Assembly: GCA_003647095.1 (NCBI GenBank)
Contig: QMME01000200.1
Span: forward strand, 1-7,287
Origin: Deltaproteobacteria bacterium
GTDB lineage: Bacteria; Myxococcota; B64-G9
Reading direction: 5' to 3'
DNA length: 7,287 bases
Of the stretch, positions 1-5,810 are shown piece by piece. Position numbers and translations under genes: made by a program. How positions within the stretch are numbered: the first letter of the stretch is position 1; each line of letters opens with the position of its first letter. A model generated the notes under the pieces. That model did not search any database. It was not told where the DNA came from and saw only the letters and a program-made list of their open reading frames with translations.

Positions 1-1
1 C

Positions 2-832
2 GGCGAATGCCTGGTGGAGGGGCTGGTGTGCCGTGGCGGCTGGTGCGTGGATCCCTGTTGCGGCACCGACTGCCTCCCGGGACAGGAATGCACCGCGGAC
101 GGCACCTGCCGGGATCCCTGCCAGGATGTCGGCCAGTGCCCGGAGGGAGAAAGCTGCCGGATGGGTGTTTGTGTGACGCTGGATTGCTATTTCCCCGATC
201 ATGCCTGCCCGGACGAACAGCGCTGCCGGGAGGGCCTGTGCCAGGCGGATCCCTGTGCCGCGGTTTCCTGTCCGCCGGGCCAGTACTGTCTTGACGGCGC
301 CTGTCGCCAGCCCGCCTGTGGCTCCTGCCGGGACGACGAGATCTGCTTCCAGGGCGATTGCCTGCGCAGCCTGTGTGCCAGCGTGACCTGCCTGGCGCCC
401 GGCACCGGTTGCCTGGACAACGAGTGCCGGCCCGATCCCTGCCAGGGAGTGTATTGTGCCGAGGGCTTTGCCTGCCAGCAGGGCGAATGCCTGCCCGATG
501 CCTGCCGCGAGTTGGCGTGTCCACCGCCGTCGGAATGCCGGGACGGTATCTGCGTGGTTCCGCCCGGGCAGCGCGACGGCGGCAGGGAGGATGCCGGTCC
601 CGATGGCCGGGATGGCGGCCTGGAGCCGACCGACGGCGGCGATGGCGGCACGACGGGCGATGATGGTGCCGACGGGGGCATCTGGCCTGATGGCGATGGG
701 GCCGGCGGCTGCGGTTGTGCCAGCGGTTCGGCCGGGACGAGGCCGGCCAGCATGTTCCTGTTGCTGTTGTTGCTGCTGCGAAGGCGCGGGAACCGTTCGG
801 GAAAGCGTTGTGTGGGCAGAGAGGGGCGCTAG
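2..832 (+). CDS. Cys-rich repeat surface protein with MYXO-CTERM-like tail (5' truncated)
   Basis: The reading frame is open from base 2 with the repeat already under way, so the true start lies outside the window; the GTG at 14 is internal. About eight consecutive units of 19-23 residues follow the pattern C-x(3-6)-C-x(4-5)-C-x(4-5)-C (for example CAAVSCPPGQYCLDGAC), ending near in-window residue 184. Next comes an Asp/Gly-rich linker (about 187-235, many DGG/DGGDGG), then GCGC (236-239), a short hydrophobic run (about 250-259) and RRR (260-262). That Cys-hydrophobic-Arg order is the architecture of MYXO-CTERM sorting signals, which in Myxococcota are processed by myxosortases; the expected result is a secreted, surface-anchored protein with many disulfides. 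Oddities: the hydrophobic run is short, and 14 residues including a Cys follow the Arg cluster. The ligand or role is not recognisable. It ends at TAG 830-832, overlapping the convergent FHA gene by 4 bases. Confidence 0.8.
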   Translation, partial: GECLVEGLVCRGGWCVDPCCGTDCLPGQECTADGTCRDPCQDVGQCPEGESCRMGVCVTLDCYFPDHACPDEQRCREGLCQADPCAAVSCPPGQYCLDGACRQPACGSCRDDEICFQGDCLRSLCASVTCLAPGTGCLDNECRPDPCQGVYCAEGFACQQGECLPDACRELACPPPSECRDGICVVPPGQRDGGREDAGPDGRDGGLEPTDGGDGGTTGDDGADGGIWPDGDGAGGCGCASGSAGTRPASMFLLLLLLLRRRGNRSGKRCVGREGR

Positions 833-1350
833 CCGTCCTGGACGAGACGCTTCAGGAGTTCAACGAAACCGCCGGGGGAGAAGAACATGTAGTCACAGTC
901 TCCAAAGGAGACGATGAAACCATCCCTCAGGAACACGGGCTCGCCGGCCTCCACCGTCTGTCCGTTCACGAAGGTGCCGTTGGTGGAGCCGGCATCTCCC
1001 AGGCGGTAGGAGCCGCTGTCGGCATCGCGCATGATCACCGCGTGCCGCTTGGACACGGTGGAGTGGTCTATGGAGAAATCACGTTCCTGGGAGCGGCCGA
1101 TGATCATCTTGGCCGGGTACTTCTGTCCCAGCTCCGGGTTGGGGGGTAGAACCCGAAACTGGCGAATCTCCTTGCCGGCCCCGGAAATGCTGGCACCCGC
1201 CGAACGGTCGGCCATGCGCGTGTGGTAGGTGGAGAAGCCACCGGCACCACGTTTCTCGGGGTAGAGCAGGAAGGGATGGGAGAAGCGCTCCAAAAAGGTC
1301 TCCTCGCCTTCTTCCTGGAAGACTTCGAGGTAGTGCTGAACGGTTTCCAT
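829..1350 (-). CDS. FHA domain protein
   Basis: This 173-residue protein carries one forkhead-associated domain, a phosphothreonine-binding module, at about residues 80-157. The signature residues are present: GRS (85-87), SKRH (100-103) and STNGTFVNG (122-130). The first ~75 residues are polar with no signal peptide and no recognised domain, and contain an acidic helix-like start (METVQHYLEVFQEEGEE). A cytoplasmic adaptor in Ser/Thr kinase signalling is the family expectation; no kinase or phosphatase lies in the window, so the partner is unknown. The ATG at 1350 is preferred over an upstream in-frame ATG at 1413 because a purine-rich GGAAAGGG lies 7 bases upstream of it and the extra 21 residues do not look like part of the domain. 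Its stop codon (TAG, bases 831-829) shares a CTAG with the stop of the convergent Cys-rich gene. Confidence 0.85.
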   Translation of the reverse strand: METVQHYLEVFQEEGEETFLERFSHPFLLYPEKRGAGGFSTYHTRMADRSAGASISGAGKEIRQFRVLPPNPELGQKYPAKMIIGRSQERDFSIDHSTVSKRHAVIMRDADSGSYRLGDAGSTNGTFVNGQTVEAGEPVFLRDGFIVSFGDCDYMFFSPGGFVELLKRLVQDG

Positions 1351-1388
1351 GCTTCTGCCCTTTCCGCTTGTCGATACGATCACTGCGC

Positions 1389-1417
1389 AAGTTAGCGCGT
1401 TTACCGTCGGCAATCAA
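1389..1417 (-). promoter_or_regulatory. Weak candidate sigma70 promoter for the FHA gene
   Basis: On the minus strand TTGATT (1417-1412), a 17-base spacer and TAACTT (1394-1389) lie upstream of the FHA start at 1350. The -35 matches consensus at 4 of 6 positions and the -10 at 3 of 6, so this rests mainly on spacing and position. Confidence 0.22.
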
Positions 1418-1432
1418 GCCGTATGTTAACCA

Positions 1433-1455
1433 CGACGTTGCCAGTGGCAACGTCG
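1433..1455. repeat. 10-bp perfect inverted repeat, ACGTTGC-N5-GCAACGT core
   Basis: CGACGTTGCC (1433-1442) and GGCAACGTCG (1446-1455) are perfectly complementary around an AGT loop. No U-tract follows on either strand, so it is a poor terminator candidate. The central dyad ACGTTGC-N5-GCAACGT occurs again at 6541-6559 in the other divergent region, so it could be an operator or part of a small repeat family. Confidence 0.7.
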
Positions 1456-1624
1456 GGTTTCAAGATAATCAAGTACCGATCCCGGAAAGCCGGGCATGCT
1501 TCGCAAGCTGCAAAAACCACGAAAAGTGACTTCCTTGGCCGTTGCGCGAAGCGCTGCCGGTGCCCGACGATTCTACATGCAATACTTTAACCCCGCAGTT
1601 GCTTATGCAACTGCGGGGTTTATT
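1434..1624 (+). ncRNA. Speculative small RNA ending at the 1589-1620 hairpin
   Basis: A terminator-like hairpin on the plus strand at 1589-1624 has no plus-strand protein gene behind it, since the neighbouring gene upstream runs on the minus strand. A weak plus-strand promoter (TTTACC 1400-1405, 16-base spacer, TATGTT 1422-1427) would start a transcript near 1434, exactly at the first hairpin, giving an RNA of about 190 bases with hairpins at 1433-1455, 1481-1494 and 1589-1620. No known RNA family is recognised. Both the promoter match and the transcript are inference. Confidence 0.22.
1589..1624 (+). terminator. Terminator-like hairpin upstream of DUF4177 promoter
   Basis: AACCCCGCAGTTGC (1589-1602) pairs perfectly with GCAACTGCGGGGTT (1607-1620) around a TTAT loop, a 14-bp stem followed by TATT, so three T's run across the end of the stem. 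The T-rich tail is short. It ends 2 bases before the -35 box of the next promoter, so it may insulate the DUF4177-epmA unit or end an unannotated upstream RNA. Confidence 0.5.
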
Positions 1625-1651
1625 GACAGATCCGGGCCGGCCCCGCATAAT
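1623..1651 (+). promoter_or_regulatory. Near-consensus sigma70 promoter for DUF4177-epmA
   Basis: TTGACA (1623-1628, perfect -35), a 17-base spacer and CATAAT (1646-1651, 5 of 6) precede the gene at 1675. A transcript would start near 1658 and have a leader of about 17 bases containing the strong ribosome site AGGAGG (1663-1668). This is the best promoter match in the window and indicates constitutive housekeeping-type expression. Confidence 0.7.
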
Positions 1652-1674
1652 CTTCACCCTGCAGGAGGTGGGTA

Positions 1675-1881
1675 GTGCTCAGATACAAGGTAGTGGAGAC
1701 CAGCACCGTTACCGACGAGGAACTCGAGGAGATCATCAACAACTGGGTGGCAGCCGGCTGGAACTTCGATGGCATCCAGTTCGCCATGCGCGAGAGCTCC
1801 AAGCGTCCCGCCATGGCCTTCGTCCTTTTCACCCGGCGTGGCACGGAAGAGCCAGCGGGCGACGAGCCCGGCTCGGAGTGA
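1675..1881 (+). CDS. DUF4177 domain protein
   Basis: A 68-residue soluble protein. The start YKVVET, the middle EELEEIINNWVAAGW and the hydrophobic strand AMAFVLFTRR match the small DUF4177 family, whose members pair an N-terminal strand with a helix ending in an 'A..GW' motif; no biochemical function is known to me. The GTG start at 1675 is well supported by AGGAGG (1663-1668) 6 bases upstream and by the promoter at 1623-1651. The last ~15 residues (from about 54) are polar and acidic and probably disordered. There is no signal peptide or cysteine. The stop TGA is 7 bases from the start of the EF-P ligase gene, so the two are very likely cotranscribed; whether they work together is unknown. 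Confidence 0.8.
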   Translation: MLRYKVVETSTVTDEELEEIINNWVAAGWNFDGIQFAMRESSKRPAMAFVLFTRRGTEEPAGDEPGSE

Positions 1882-1888
1882 GGCCCGC

Positions 1889-2914
1889 TTGTCCACGGGG
1901 TCTGAACGGGTTGCCTGGCAACGGGCCCGCTCCAGCCTGCTGGCCGTGCTGCGGGCGTTTTTCGCAGAGAGGGATTTCTGCGAGGTGAGCACTCCCTGCC
2001 TGGCCCGGCACGCCGATCCCGCCCTGCACCTGGACAGTTTCCGGACCAGCACCAGCCTGCCCGATGGCCGGGAGGTGGAACTGTTCCTGCCCACTTCGCC
2101 GGAATTCTTCATGAAGCGGCTGCTCGTCGATGGCCTGGAGCGGATCTACCAGATCTGCCCCTTTTTCCGCCGCGGAGAGCTTTCCCCCCGGCACCATCCA
2201 CAGTTCACCGGCCTGGAATGGTACCAGGTGGGGATGGGGCTCGAGCAACTCATGGCGCAGACCGAGTTGCTGGTTCGTCATTGCGCCGCGGGCTTGCAGG
2301 AAAACCTGCTGCTGGCGGCCGGCTGCCGGAAGATACTGCAGGCTGCGGCTTTTCCGCGCCTGACGCTGCGCCAGGCTTGTCGCGAACTGGCGGGGGTGGA
2401 ACTGCCCGAGGATTTCGCGGAAGCGGGCGTGCGCCGGGCCCTGGCTGAGGCCGGCGTGTATCATGCCGCCGACGATGGCCTCGACGATCTCGTCAACCGC
2501 GTCCTCATCGAACGGGTGGAACCCCGCCTGAACCGCTACCCGGCGGTGTTCATCAGCGAGTACCCGGCAGCCATGGCGGCGCTGGCCCGCCTGGATCCCG
2601 CGCGTCCCTGGCTGGCGGAGCGGTTCGAGCTGTACCTGGGAGGAATGGAGATCGCCAACGGCTACCACGAGCTGGGGGATGCCCGGCAGCAGCGCCGCCG
2701 CTTCGAGGAGCAACTGCGGTTGAGGAAGAGCCGGAGACTGCCGGAAGTGGCACTGGACGAAGCCTTCCTGCGGGCACTGGAGCAGGGTCTGCCCGACTGC
2801 AGCGGCTGTGCCCTGGGGGTGGACCGCTTGCTGATGTTCCTGGGCGGAGAGGATCGCATTGCCCGGGTGCTGGCCTTTTCCCTGGAGGAGGAACTGGGCG
2901 GATTCAGCGACTGA
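1889..2914 (+). CDS. epmA: EF-P--(R)-beta-lysine ligase (EpmA/GenX/PoxA family)
   Basis: A 341-residue lysyl-tRNA-synthetase-like enzyme without the anticodon-binding domain, close to the ~325 residues of E. coli EpmA. In that family the enzyme activates (R)-beta-lysine and attaches it to a conserved lysine of elongation factor P, relieving stalls at proline runs. Class II motifs are in order: motif 1 around FCEVSTPCL (30-38), TSPEFFMKRLL (69-79), motif 2 FFRRGE...HHPQFTGLEWY (92-112), the lysine-pocket segment GGMEIANGYHEL (251-262) and motif 3 DCSGCALGVDR (303-313). E. coli has FRNEE in motif 2 where this protein has FRRGE. The start is taken as TTG 1889: it gives the family's N terminus, follows GAGG (1880-1883), and sits 7 bases after the DUF4177 stop; an ATG at 1769 would add 40 atypical residues overlapping DUF4177. 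Neither EF-P nor the aminomutase EpmB is in the window, so the exact substrate is not shown. Its 3' end overlaps a convergent lipoprotein gene by 11 bases. Confidence 0.9.
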   Translation: MSTGSERVAWQRARSSLLAVLRAFFAERDFCEVSTPCLARHADPALHLDSFRTSTSLPDGREVELFLPTSPEFFMKRLLVDGLERIYQICPFFRRGELSPRHHPQFTGLEWYQVGMGLEQLMAQTELLVRHCAAGLQENLLLAAGCRKILQAAAFPRLTLRQACRELAGVELPEDFAEAGVRRALAEAGVYHAADDGLDDLVNRVLIERVEPRLNRYPAVFISEYPAAMAALARLDPARPWLAERFELYLGGMEIANGYHELGDARQQRRRFEEQLRLRKSRRLPEVALDEAFLRALEQGLPDCSGCALGVDRLLMFLGGEDRIARVLAFSLEEELGGFSD

Positions 2915-3512
2915 GCAATTCCACGTCCAGGGTGCCGGACACCCGCTGGCCGTTACTGAGCGAAAAGTTGCTGAAGACGATTTCTCCCCCCACGATGTCC
3001 GCCTGGGTGGTACGTCCGGTCTCGTAGCCGTCATTGTCGAGTTCGACCAGGTCGAAGGTGCCCCGGGCGGCTCCACCCTGACCGAAACGAACCGGTTGGT
3101 CGATGGGGGGATCGGTGGGGAGCTGCAACACCAGGGCGTTGAGCAGGTTGTTGGTGAGAATACCGTACAGTTCCATGTGCACCACGCCGATTTGCATCTG
3201 GAACTCGACCTGGCCGCCCAGGTTCATGAACAACCCCTTGCCGTCCAGCTTGCCGGTAACCTCGGCGCTGCCCATCTGGCTGCTGCCCATGGTCAGGTTG
3301 AAGGTGCCGGTGACCCGGTTGGCGTCGGGATCGGCGATGCAGCTTCCATCATCCTGGCAGATCTGCCCGCTGGGGCAATCGCTGTCGCTGGTGCAGCCGC
3401 TGCTGCCATCATCACCACCGTCGGTTGCCTGCTGGGAGCTGGAGCCGCAACCGCTGGCCAGAAGCACCACGGCCACGGTGGCAAGAATCATCTCGAATCG
3501 CTTCACCTTCAT
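2904..3512 (-). CDS. Lipoprotein with one four-Cys module and beta-rich domain
   Basis: A 202-residue predicted lipoprotein. The signal peptide (charged MKVKRFE, hydrophobic to residue 19) ends in LASGC with the lipidated Cys at 22; Gly at +2 gives no inner-membrane retention signal, so the outer membrane is likely. A low-complexity linker (DGGDDGSSG, about 31-39) leads to one four-Cys unit with C40-x5-C46-x5-C52-x5-C58 (includes CPSGQIC), the same style as the repeats in the gene at 2-832. From about 66 onward the sequence alternates polar and hydrophobic residues with many Gly, typical of a beta-sandwich, and has no more cysteines; I do not recognise the domain. The ATG at 3512 follows AAGGAG with 7-base spacing. 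It lies 63 bases after the beta-barrel gene and has its own promoter-like site, so it may be expressed separately as well as by read-through. It overlaps epmA by 11 bases. Confidence 0.8.
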   Translation of the reverse strand: MKVKRFEMILATVAVVLLASGCGSSSQQATDGGDDGSSGCTSDSDCPSGQICQDDGSCIADPDANRVTGTFNLTMGSSQMGSAEVTGKLDGKGLFMNLGGQVEFQMQIGVVHMELYGILTNNLLNALVLQLPTDPPIDQPVRFGQGGAARGTFDLVELDNDGYETGRTTQADIVGGEIVFSNFSLSNGQRVSGTLDVELLSR

Positions 3513-3535
3513 GCCCGTTCTCCTTGTCTGTGGCG

Positions 3536-3564
3536 ATTCTCTGTGCCCCGCTTGCCAATGTCAA
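3536..3564 (-). promoter_or_regulatory. Candidate sigma70 promoter for the 2904-3512 lipoprotein
   Basis: On the minus strand TTGACA (3564-3559, perfect -35), a 17-base spacer and GAGAAT (3541-3536, 4 of 6) sit in the 63-base gap after the beta-barrel gene. A start near 3529 would leave a leader of about 17 bases with the AAGGAG ribosome site. The -10 resembles that of the operon promoter at 6486-6515 (CAGAAT). Confidence 0.55.
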
Positions 3565-3575
3565 CGCCTTCCCGC

Positions 3576-5264
3576 TCAGAAACGGACCGTGGTCTCCAGC
3601 TTGACTCCGGCAAAGGGGGGAAAGATGCGGCACAGGCCGTTGATGCACTTGGCTCCACCTCGCAGCTGGCCGGCCAGCAGGCGCAGGATCACCCGGCCGG
3701 AGAAGTTGAGCATGATATCCCCTGCCAGGAATACCTGGCGGATGGGGCTGCCTCCCGCCGGCGTGTAGAAGATCTCCAGCTGCCGGCTGCCGCTGCTTTC
3801 GCTGTCGTAGCCGACCAGCACCGAGGCGGTGAGCAGGGGTGACCAGCTCCAGCCCAGGCTCCATTCGCCCTTGACGAAATCTGTCGAGCTGTCCAGGGTG
3901 GTGTTGTGCTTGTGCTCCCACCAGTTGTTGCCGGACAGCTCCAGGCTATGGCGGCCCCAGAGCGGAATGGAGGCACTGGTGTAGAGATACACCAGGTGCT
4001 TGGCCAGCCCGCCCCCGGCCAGGGGTACTTCCTCGCGCAGGCCCAGGATGCAGCGAGCCAGGCCGCTGCGCAGGAAGGACTGCTCGGCGGTGAGCCAGAC
4101 GTTGTAGATCCAGTAGCGATCCTGGGCCACGGCCGTGGCCCGGGCCCAGAAGCCGGCCCCGGCGGCTTCCAGCAAGGTGCCGCCTCCCCCCGGGCGCCAG
4201 GACAGGCGCAGGCGACCGCCGGCCACCGAGCGGTTGTTGGCGATTTCCATCTCCGCAGGTTCCAGGGTGGGCGGACGGATGACATCGATGCGGGTGGGCA
4301 GGTAATCACCGGCCTCGGTCTCCGTGTACAGTTCGTAGTCGTCGTAGAACTTGGCCTCGGCCACCAGTGTCCAGTTGCCCAGGTAGATGTTGCTGCCGGC
4401 CAACAACCCCCAGCCGTTGCCGGCGTCGAGCTGCTGGTGCAGGTCCTTGTGCAACCAGTTGAACTCCAGGTTGACATCCAGCCAGTCGGTGACACCGGCC
4501 CAGTCCAGGCCCGACCCGGCGATGGTGGCCCAGCGGGGGAGAATGGACATCTCTATCAGGCCCTGCAGGTGCTGGTTTTGCCGGTAGGGGTCGTAGACCA
4601 GGCCGACCACGTGTCCGGCCAGGCTGAGGCCGGGCAACGGGCGCCATTCGGCACGCAGGCCGCTGAGCCAGTCGCTGCGTGTCGCGTACCAGGGCGACCT
4701 GGGTACCCAGTCGGAGATGGTCTTCTCGGTGACGCCGTCGGTGTTGCTGGGATTGAGCAAGCCGGAGACAACGGTCAGGGAGAAGGATTCCAGGTGCCAG
4801 CTTCCCCTGATGCCCATGATGGATGTGTCTTCCCCCAACTGGTCCACCTTGCGGATGCCCAGTGCCAGGCCGCGCCCGAAGGAGGCATAGAAGTCCCCCG
4901 CCTGCAGTTGCCAGCTGCGGGCCCGGTACTTGAGGTACCATTTCTCGGGAGCGAGGCGGTTGCGGTACGGGGGCCGGGCGGCGGACGGAGCCTCGATGAA
5001 CAGGCTGGCATCCAGGCGCAGCGACAGGGTCCATCGCTCCATGGCCAGGCGCAGGTTGAGCCGGTTGCGCAGATCGCCGTAACCGTCGTTGCTGGGATCC
5101 TGGTCGAAGTTGTCGTCGTGGTAGTCGCCGACCAGGGTTTCGGTAATCTCCAGCGAGGCCTGCTTGTCCACCAGCGGCATGGTGAAGTCGACGGCCCGGG
5201 CCGACAGGGGCACGAGCAACAGCAGGTACCAGGGCAGGCGGCTCGCCGGCCGGGGATTCGGCAA
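3576..5264 (-). CDS. Outer-membrane beta-barrel protein, DUF6029-like
   Basis: A 562-residue exported protein. The N terminus has a signal peptide (Arg-rich start, WYLLLLVPL core) with a type I site after ARA (residue 24). The mature part consists of alternating amphipathic strands with many Trp/Tyr and ends in ...TTVRF, the aromatic C terminus expected for BAM-inserted barrels. The segment GDFYASFGRGLAL (123-135), followed by a GEDTSIMGIRG turn, resembles DUF6029 outer-membrane proteins; this family call is from memory of that motif. Transport role and ligand are unknown. Three cysteines are in the mature chain, two of them as C540-x4-C545 just before the last strand, notable beside two thioredoxin-like genes. 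The start is TTG 5264: GGGGAGG lies 6 bases upstream, the signal peptide begins there, and it is 3 bases after the stop of the TlpA-like gene, so translation is probably coupled. Confidence 0.8.
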   Translation of the reverse strand: MPNPRPASRLPWYLLLLVPLSARAVDFTMPLVDKQASLEITETLVGDYHDDNFDQDPSNDGYGDLRNRLNLRLAMERWTLSLRLDASLFIEAPSAARPPYRNRLAPEKWYLKYRARSWQLQAGDFYASFGRGLALGIRKVDQLGEDTSIMGIRGSWHLESFSLTVVSGLLNPSNTDGVTEKTISDWVPRSPWYATRSDWLSGLRAEWRPLPGLSLAGHVVGLVYDPYRQNQHLQGLIEMSILPRWATIAGSGLDWAGVTDWLDVNLEFNWLHKDLHQQLDAGNGWGLLAGSNIYLGNWTLVAEAKFYDDYELYTETEAGDYLPTRIDVIRPPTLEPAEMEIANNRSVAGGRLRLSWRPGGGGTLLEAAGAGFWARATAVAQDRYWIYNVWLTAEQSFLRSGLARCILGLREEVPLAGGGLAKHLVYLYTSASIPLWGRHSLELSGNNWWEHKHNTTLDSSTDFVKGEWSLGWSWSPLLTASVLVGYDSESSGSRQLEIFYTPAGGSPIRQVFLAGDIMLNFSGRVILRLLAGQLRGGAKCINGLCRIFPPFAGVKLETTVRF

Positions 5265-5267
5265 GGT

Positions 5268-5801
5268 TCACCTCCCCAACAGGGAGTCGATCTTCTGGCG
5301 GATGTTTTCCTCGTCGCCGAGGCGGAAGCCCTGTTGTATGTGCTGGATGCGACCTTGCCGGTCGAGCAGCAGGCCGAAGGGCAGGTCCATGGTGGGGTTG
5401 AAGCGATCTATCAATTCCGTTTCCCGGTCGCGTAGTACCGGAAAACGGTAGCCGTCCCGCCTGACCTGCTGGCGCACCAGGTTGTCGCGATCACCGGGGT
5501 CGACGCAGATGGTCAGCAGCTCGAATCCTTGTTGCCGCCGCTGCTGCCATAACCTCTGCAAGTGCGGCAATTCCAGCCGGCAGGGCTCGCACCAGGTGGC
5601 CCAGAAGGAAAGGTAGACCACCTTGCCCCGGTAGTCGGAAAGACGCACGTCGTGCCCGGCGAGATCCGGCAAGGTGAAATCGCCGACCACGGCGTCTTTC
5701 CCGGAGTTCTCGCCTCGCAACGAGTGGCCGGCGGGGCAGGCGCTTGCCAGCAACAGGCCGGGCAACAGGCAGCAGGAAATCACGAGCAGGTATCTTTTCA
5801 T
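5268..5801 (-). CDS. TlpA-like thiol-disulfide oxidoreductase (CEPC)
   Basis: A 177-residue secreted thioredoxin-fold protein. The hydrophobic leader ends in LLLASAC; Cys22 could be lipidated (LASAC is a loose lipobox) or the site could be type I after ASA. The fold follows TlpA/ResA order: FTLPDLAGHDVRLSDYRGK (42-60), strand VVYLSFWATW, active site C71-E-P-C74, the inserted helix with CVDPGDRD (99-106) and the cis-proline region LPFGLLLD (140-147). The family usually reduces or exchanges disulfides in the envelope; the N-terminal anchor puts it outside the cytoplasm. Start ATG 5801 is 9 bases after the stop of the upstream thioredoxin-fold lipoprotein gene. A GGAG lies too far (15 bases) to be ideal, so reinitiation after the preceding gene is likely. 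The next gene, the barrel, starts 3 bases after its stop. Confidence 0.88.
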   Translation of the reverse strand: MKRYLLVISCCLLPGLLLASACPAGHSLRGENSGKDAVVGDFTLPDLAGHDVRLSDYRGKVVYLSFWATWCEPCRLELPHLQRLWQQRRQQGFELLTICVDPGDRDNLVRQQVRRDGYRFPVLRDRETELIDRFNPTMDLPFGLLLDRQGRIQHIQQGFRLGDEENIRQKIDSLLGR

Positions 5802-5810
5802 GGCCGGTGG

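Larger units (their letters stand above)
1351..1674. other. Divergent intergenic region with two strong hairpins
   Basis: This 324-base stretch separates the FHA gene (-) from the DUF4177 gene (+). It holds no convincing protein gene. It contains a weak candidate promoter for the FHA gene, a 10-bp-stem hairpin (1433-1455), a small hairpin CCCGG-AAAG-CCGGG (1481-1494), a 14-bp-stem terminator-like hairpin (1589-1620) and a near-consensus promoter (1623-1651) for the plus-strand genes. Bases 1457-1588 are unexplained; I looked for tRNA, SRP RNA, 6S RNA and common riboswitch motifs there and recognised none. Confidence 0.8.

Noticed and set aside
590..712. GGCGATGGCGG-type DNA repeats
   Set aside because: They encode the Asp/Gly linker of the protein; they are irregular, without spacers, and are not a CRISPR array or mobile repeat.
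199..753. Minus-strand open frame opposite the Cys-rich gene
   Set aside because: Its product is Pro/Ser/Gln-rich low complexity that mirrors the repeats on the plus strand; no ribosome site or domain is seen.
1457..1588. tRNA, SRP RNA, 6S RNA or c-di-GMP riboswitch in the divergent gap
   Set aside because: A purine-rich patch (GCAAAAACCACGAAAAGTG) looked suggestive, but no cloverleaf, GGAAGGAAGCA-type SRP motif, 6S closing stem or full riboswitch core could be assembled.
1829..3076. Long minus-strand open frame (415 codons) opposite epmA
   Set aside because: epmA has all class II synthetase motifs on the plus strand; the opposite frame shows no domain and a composition typical of a shadow frame.
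3906..5435. Long plus-strand open frame (509 codons) opposite the barrel and TlpA genes
   Set aside because: It is antisense to two genes with clear signal peptides and motifs; its product is rich in Gln, Gly and Val with no recognisable domain, as expected from the reverse frame of GC-rich coding DNA.
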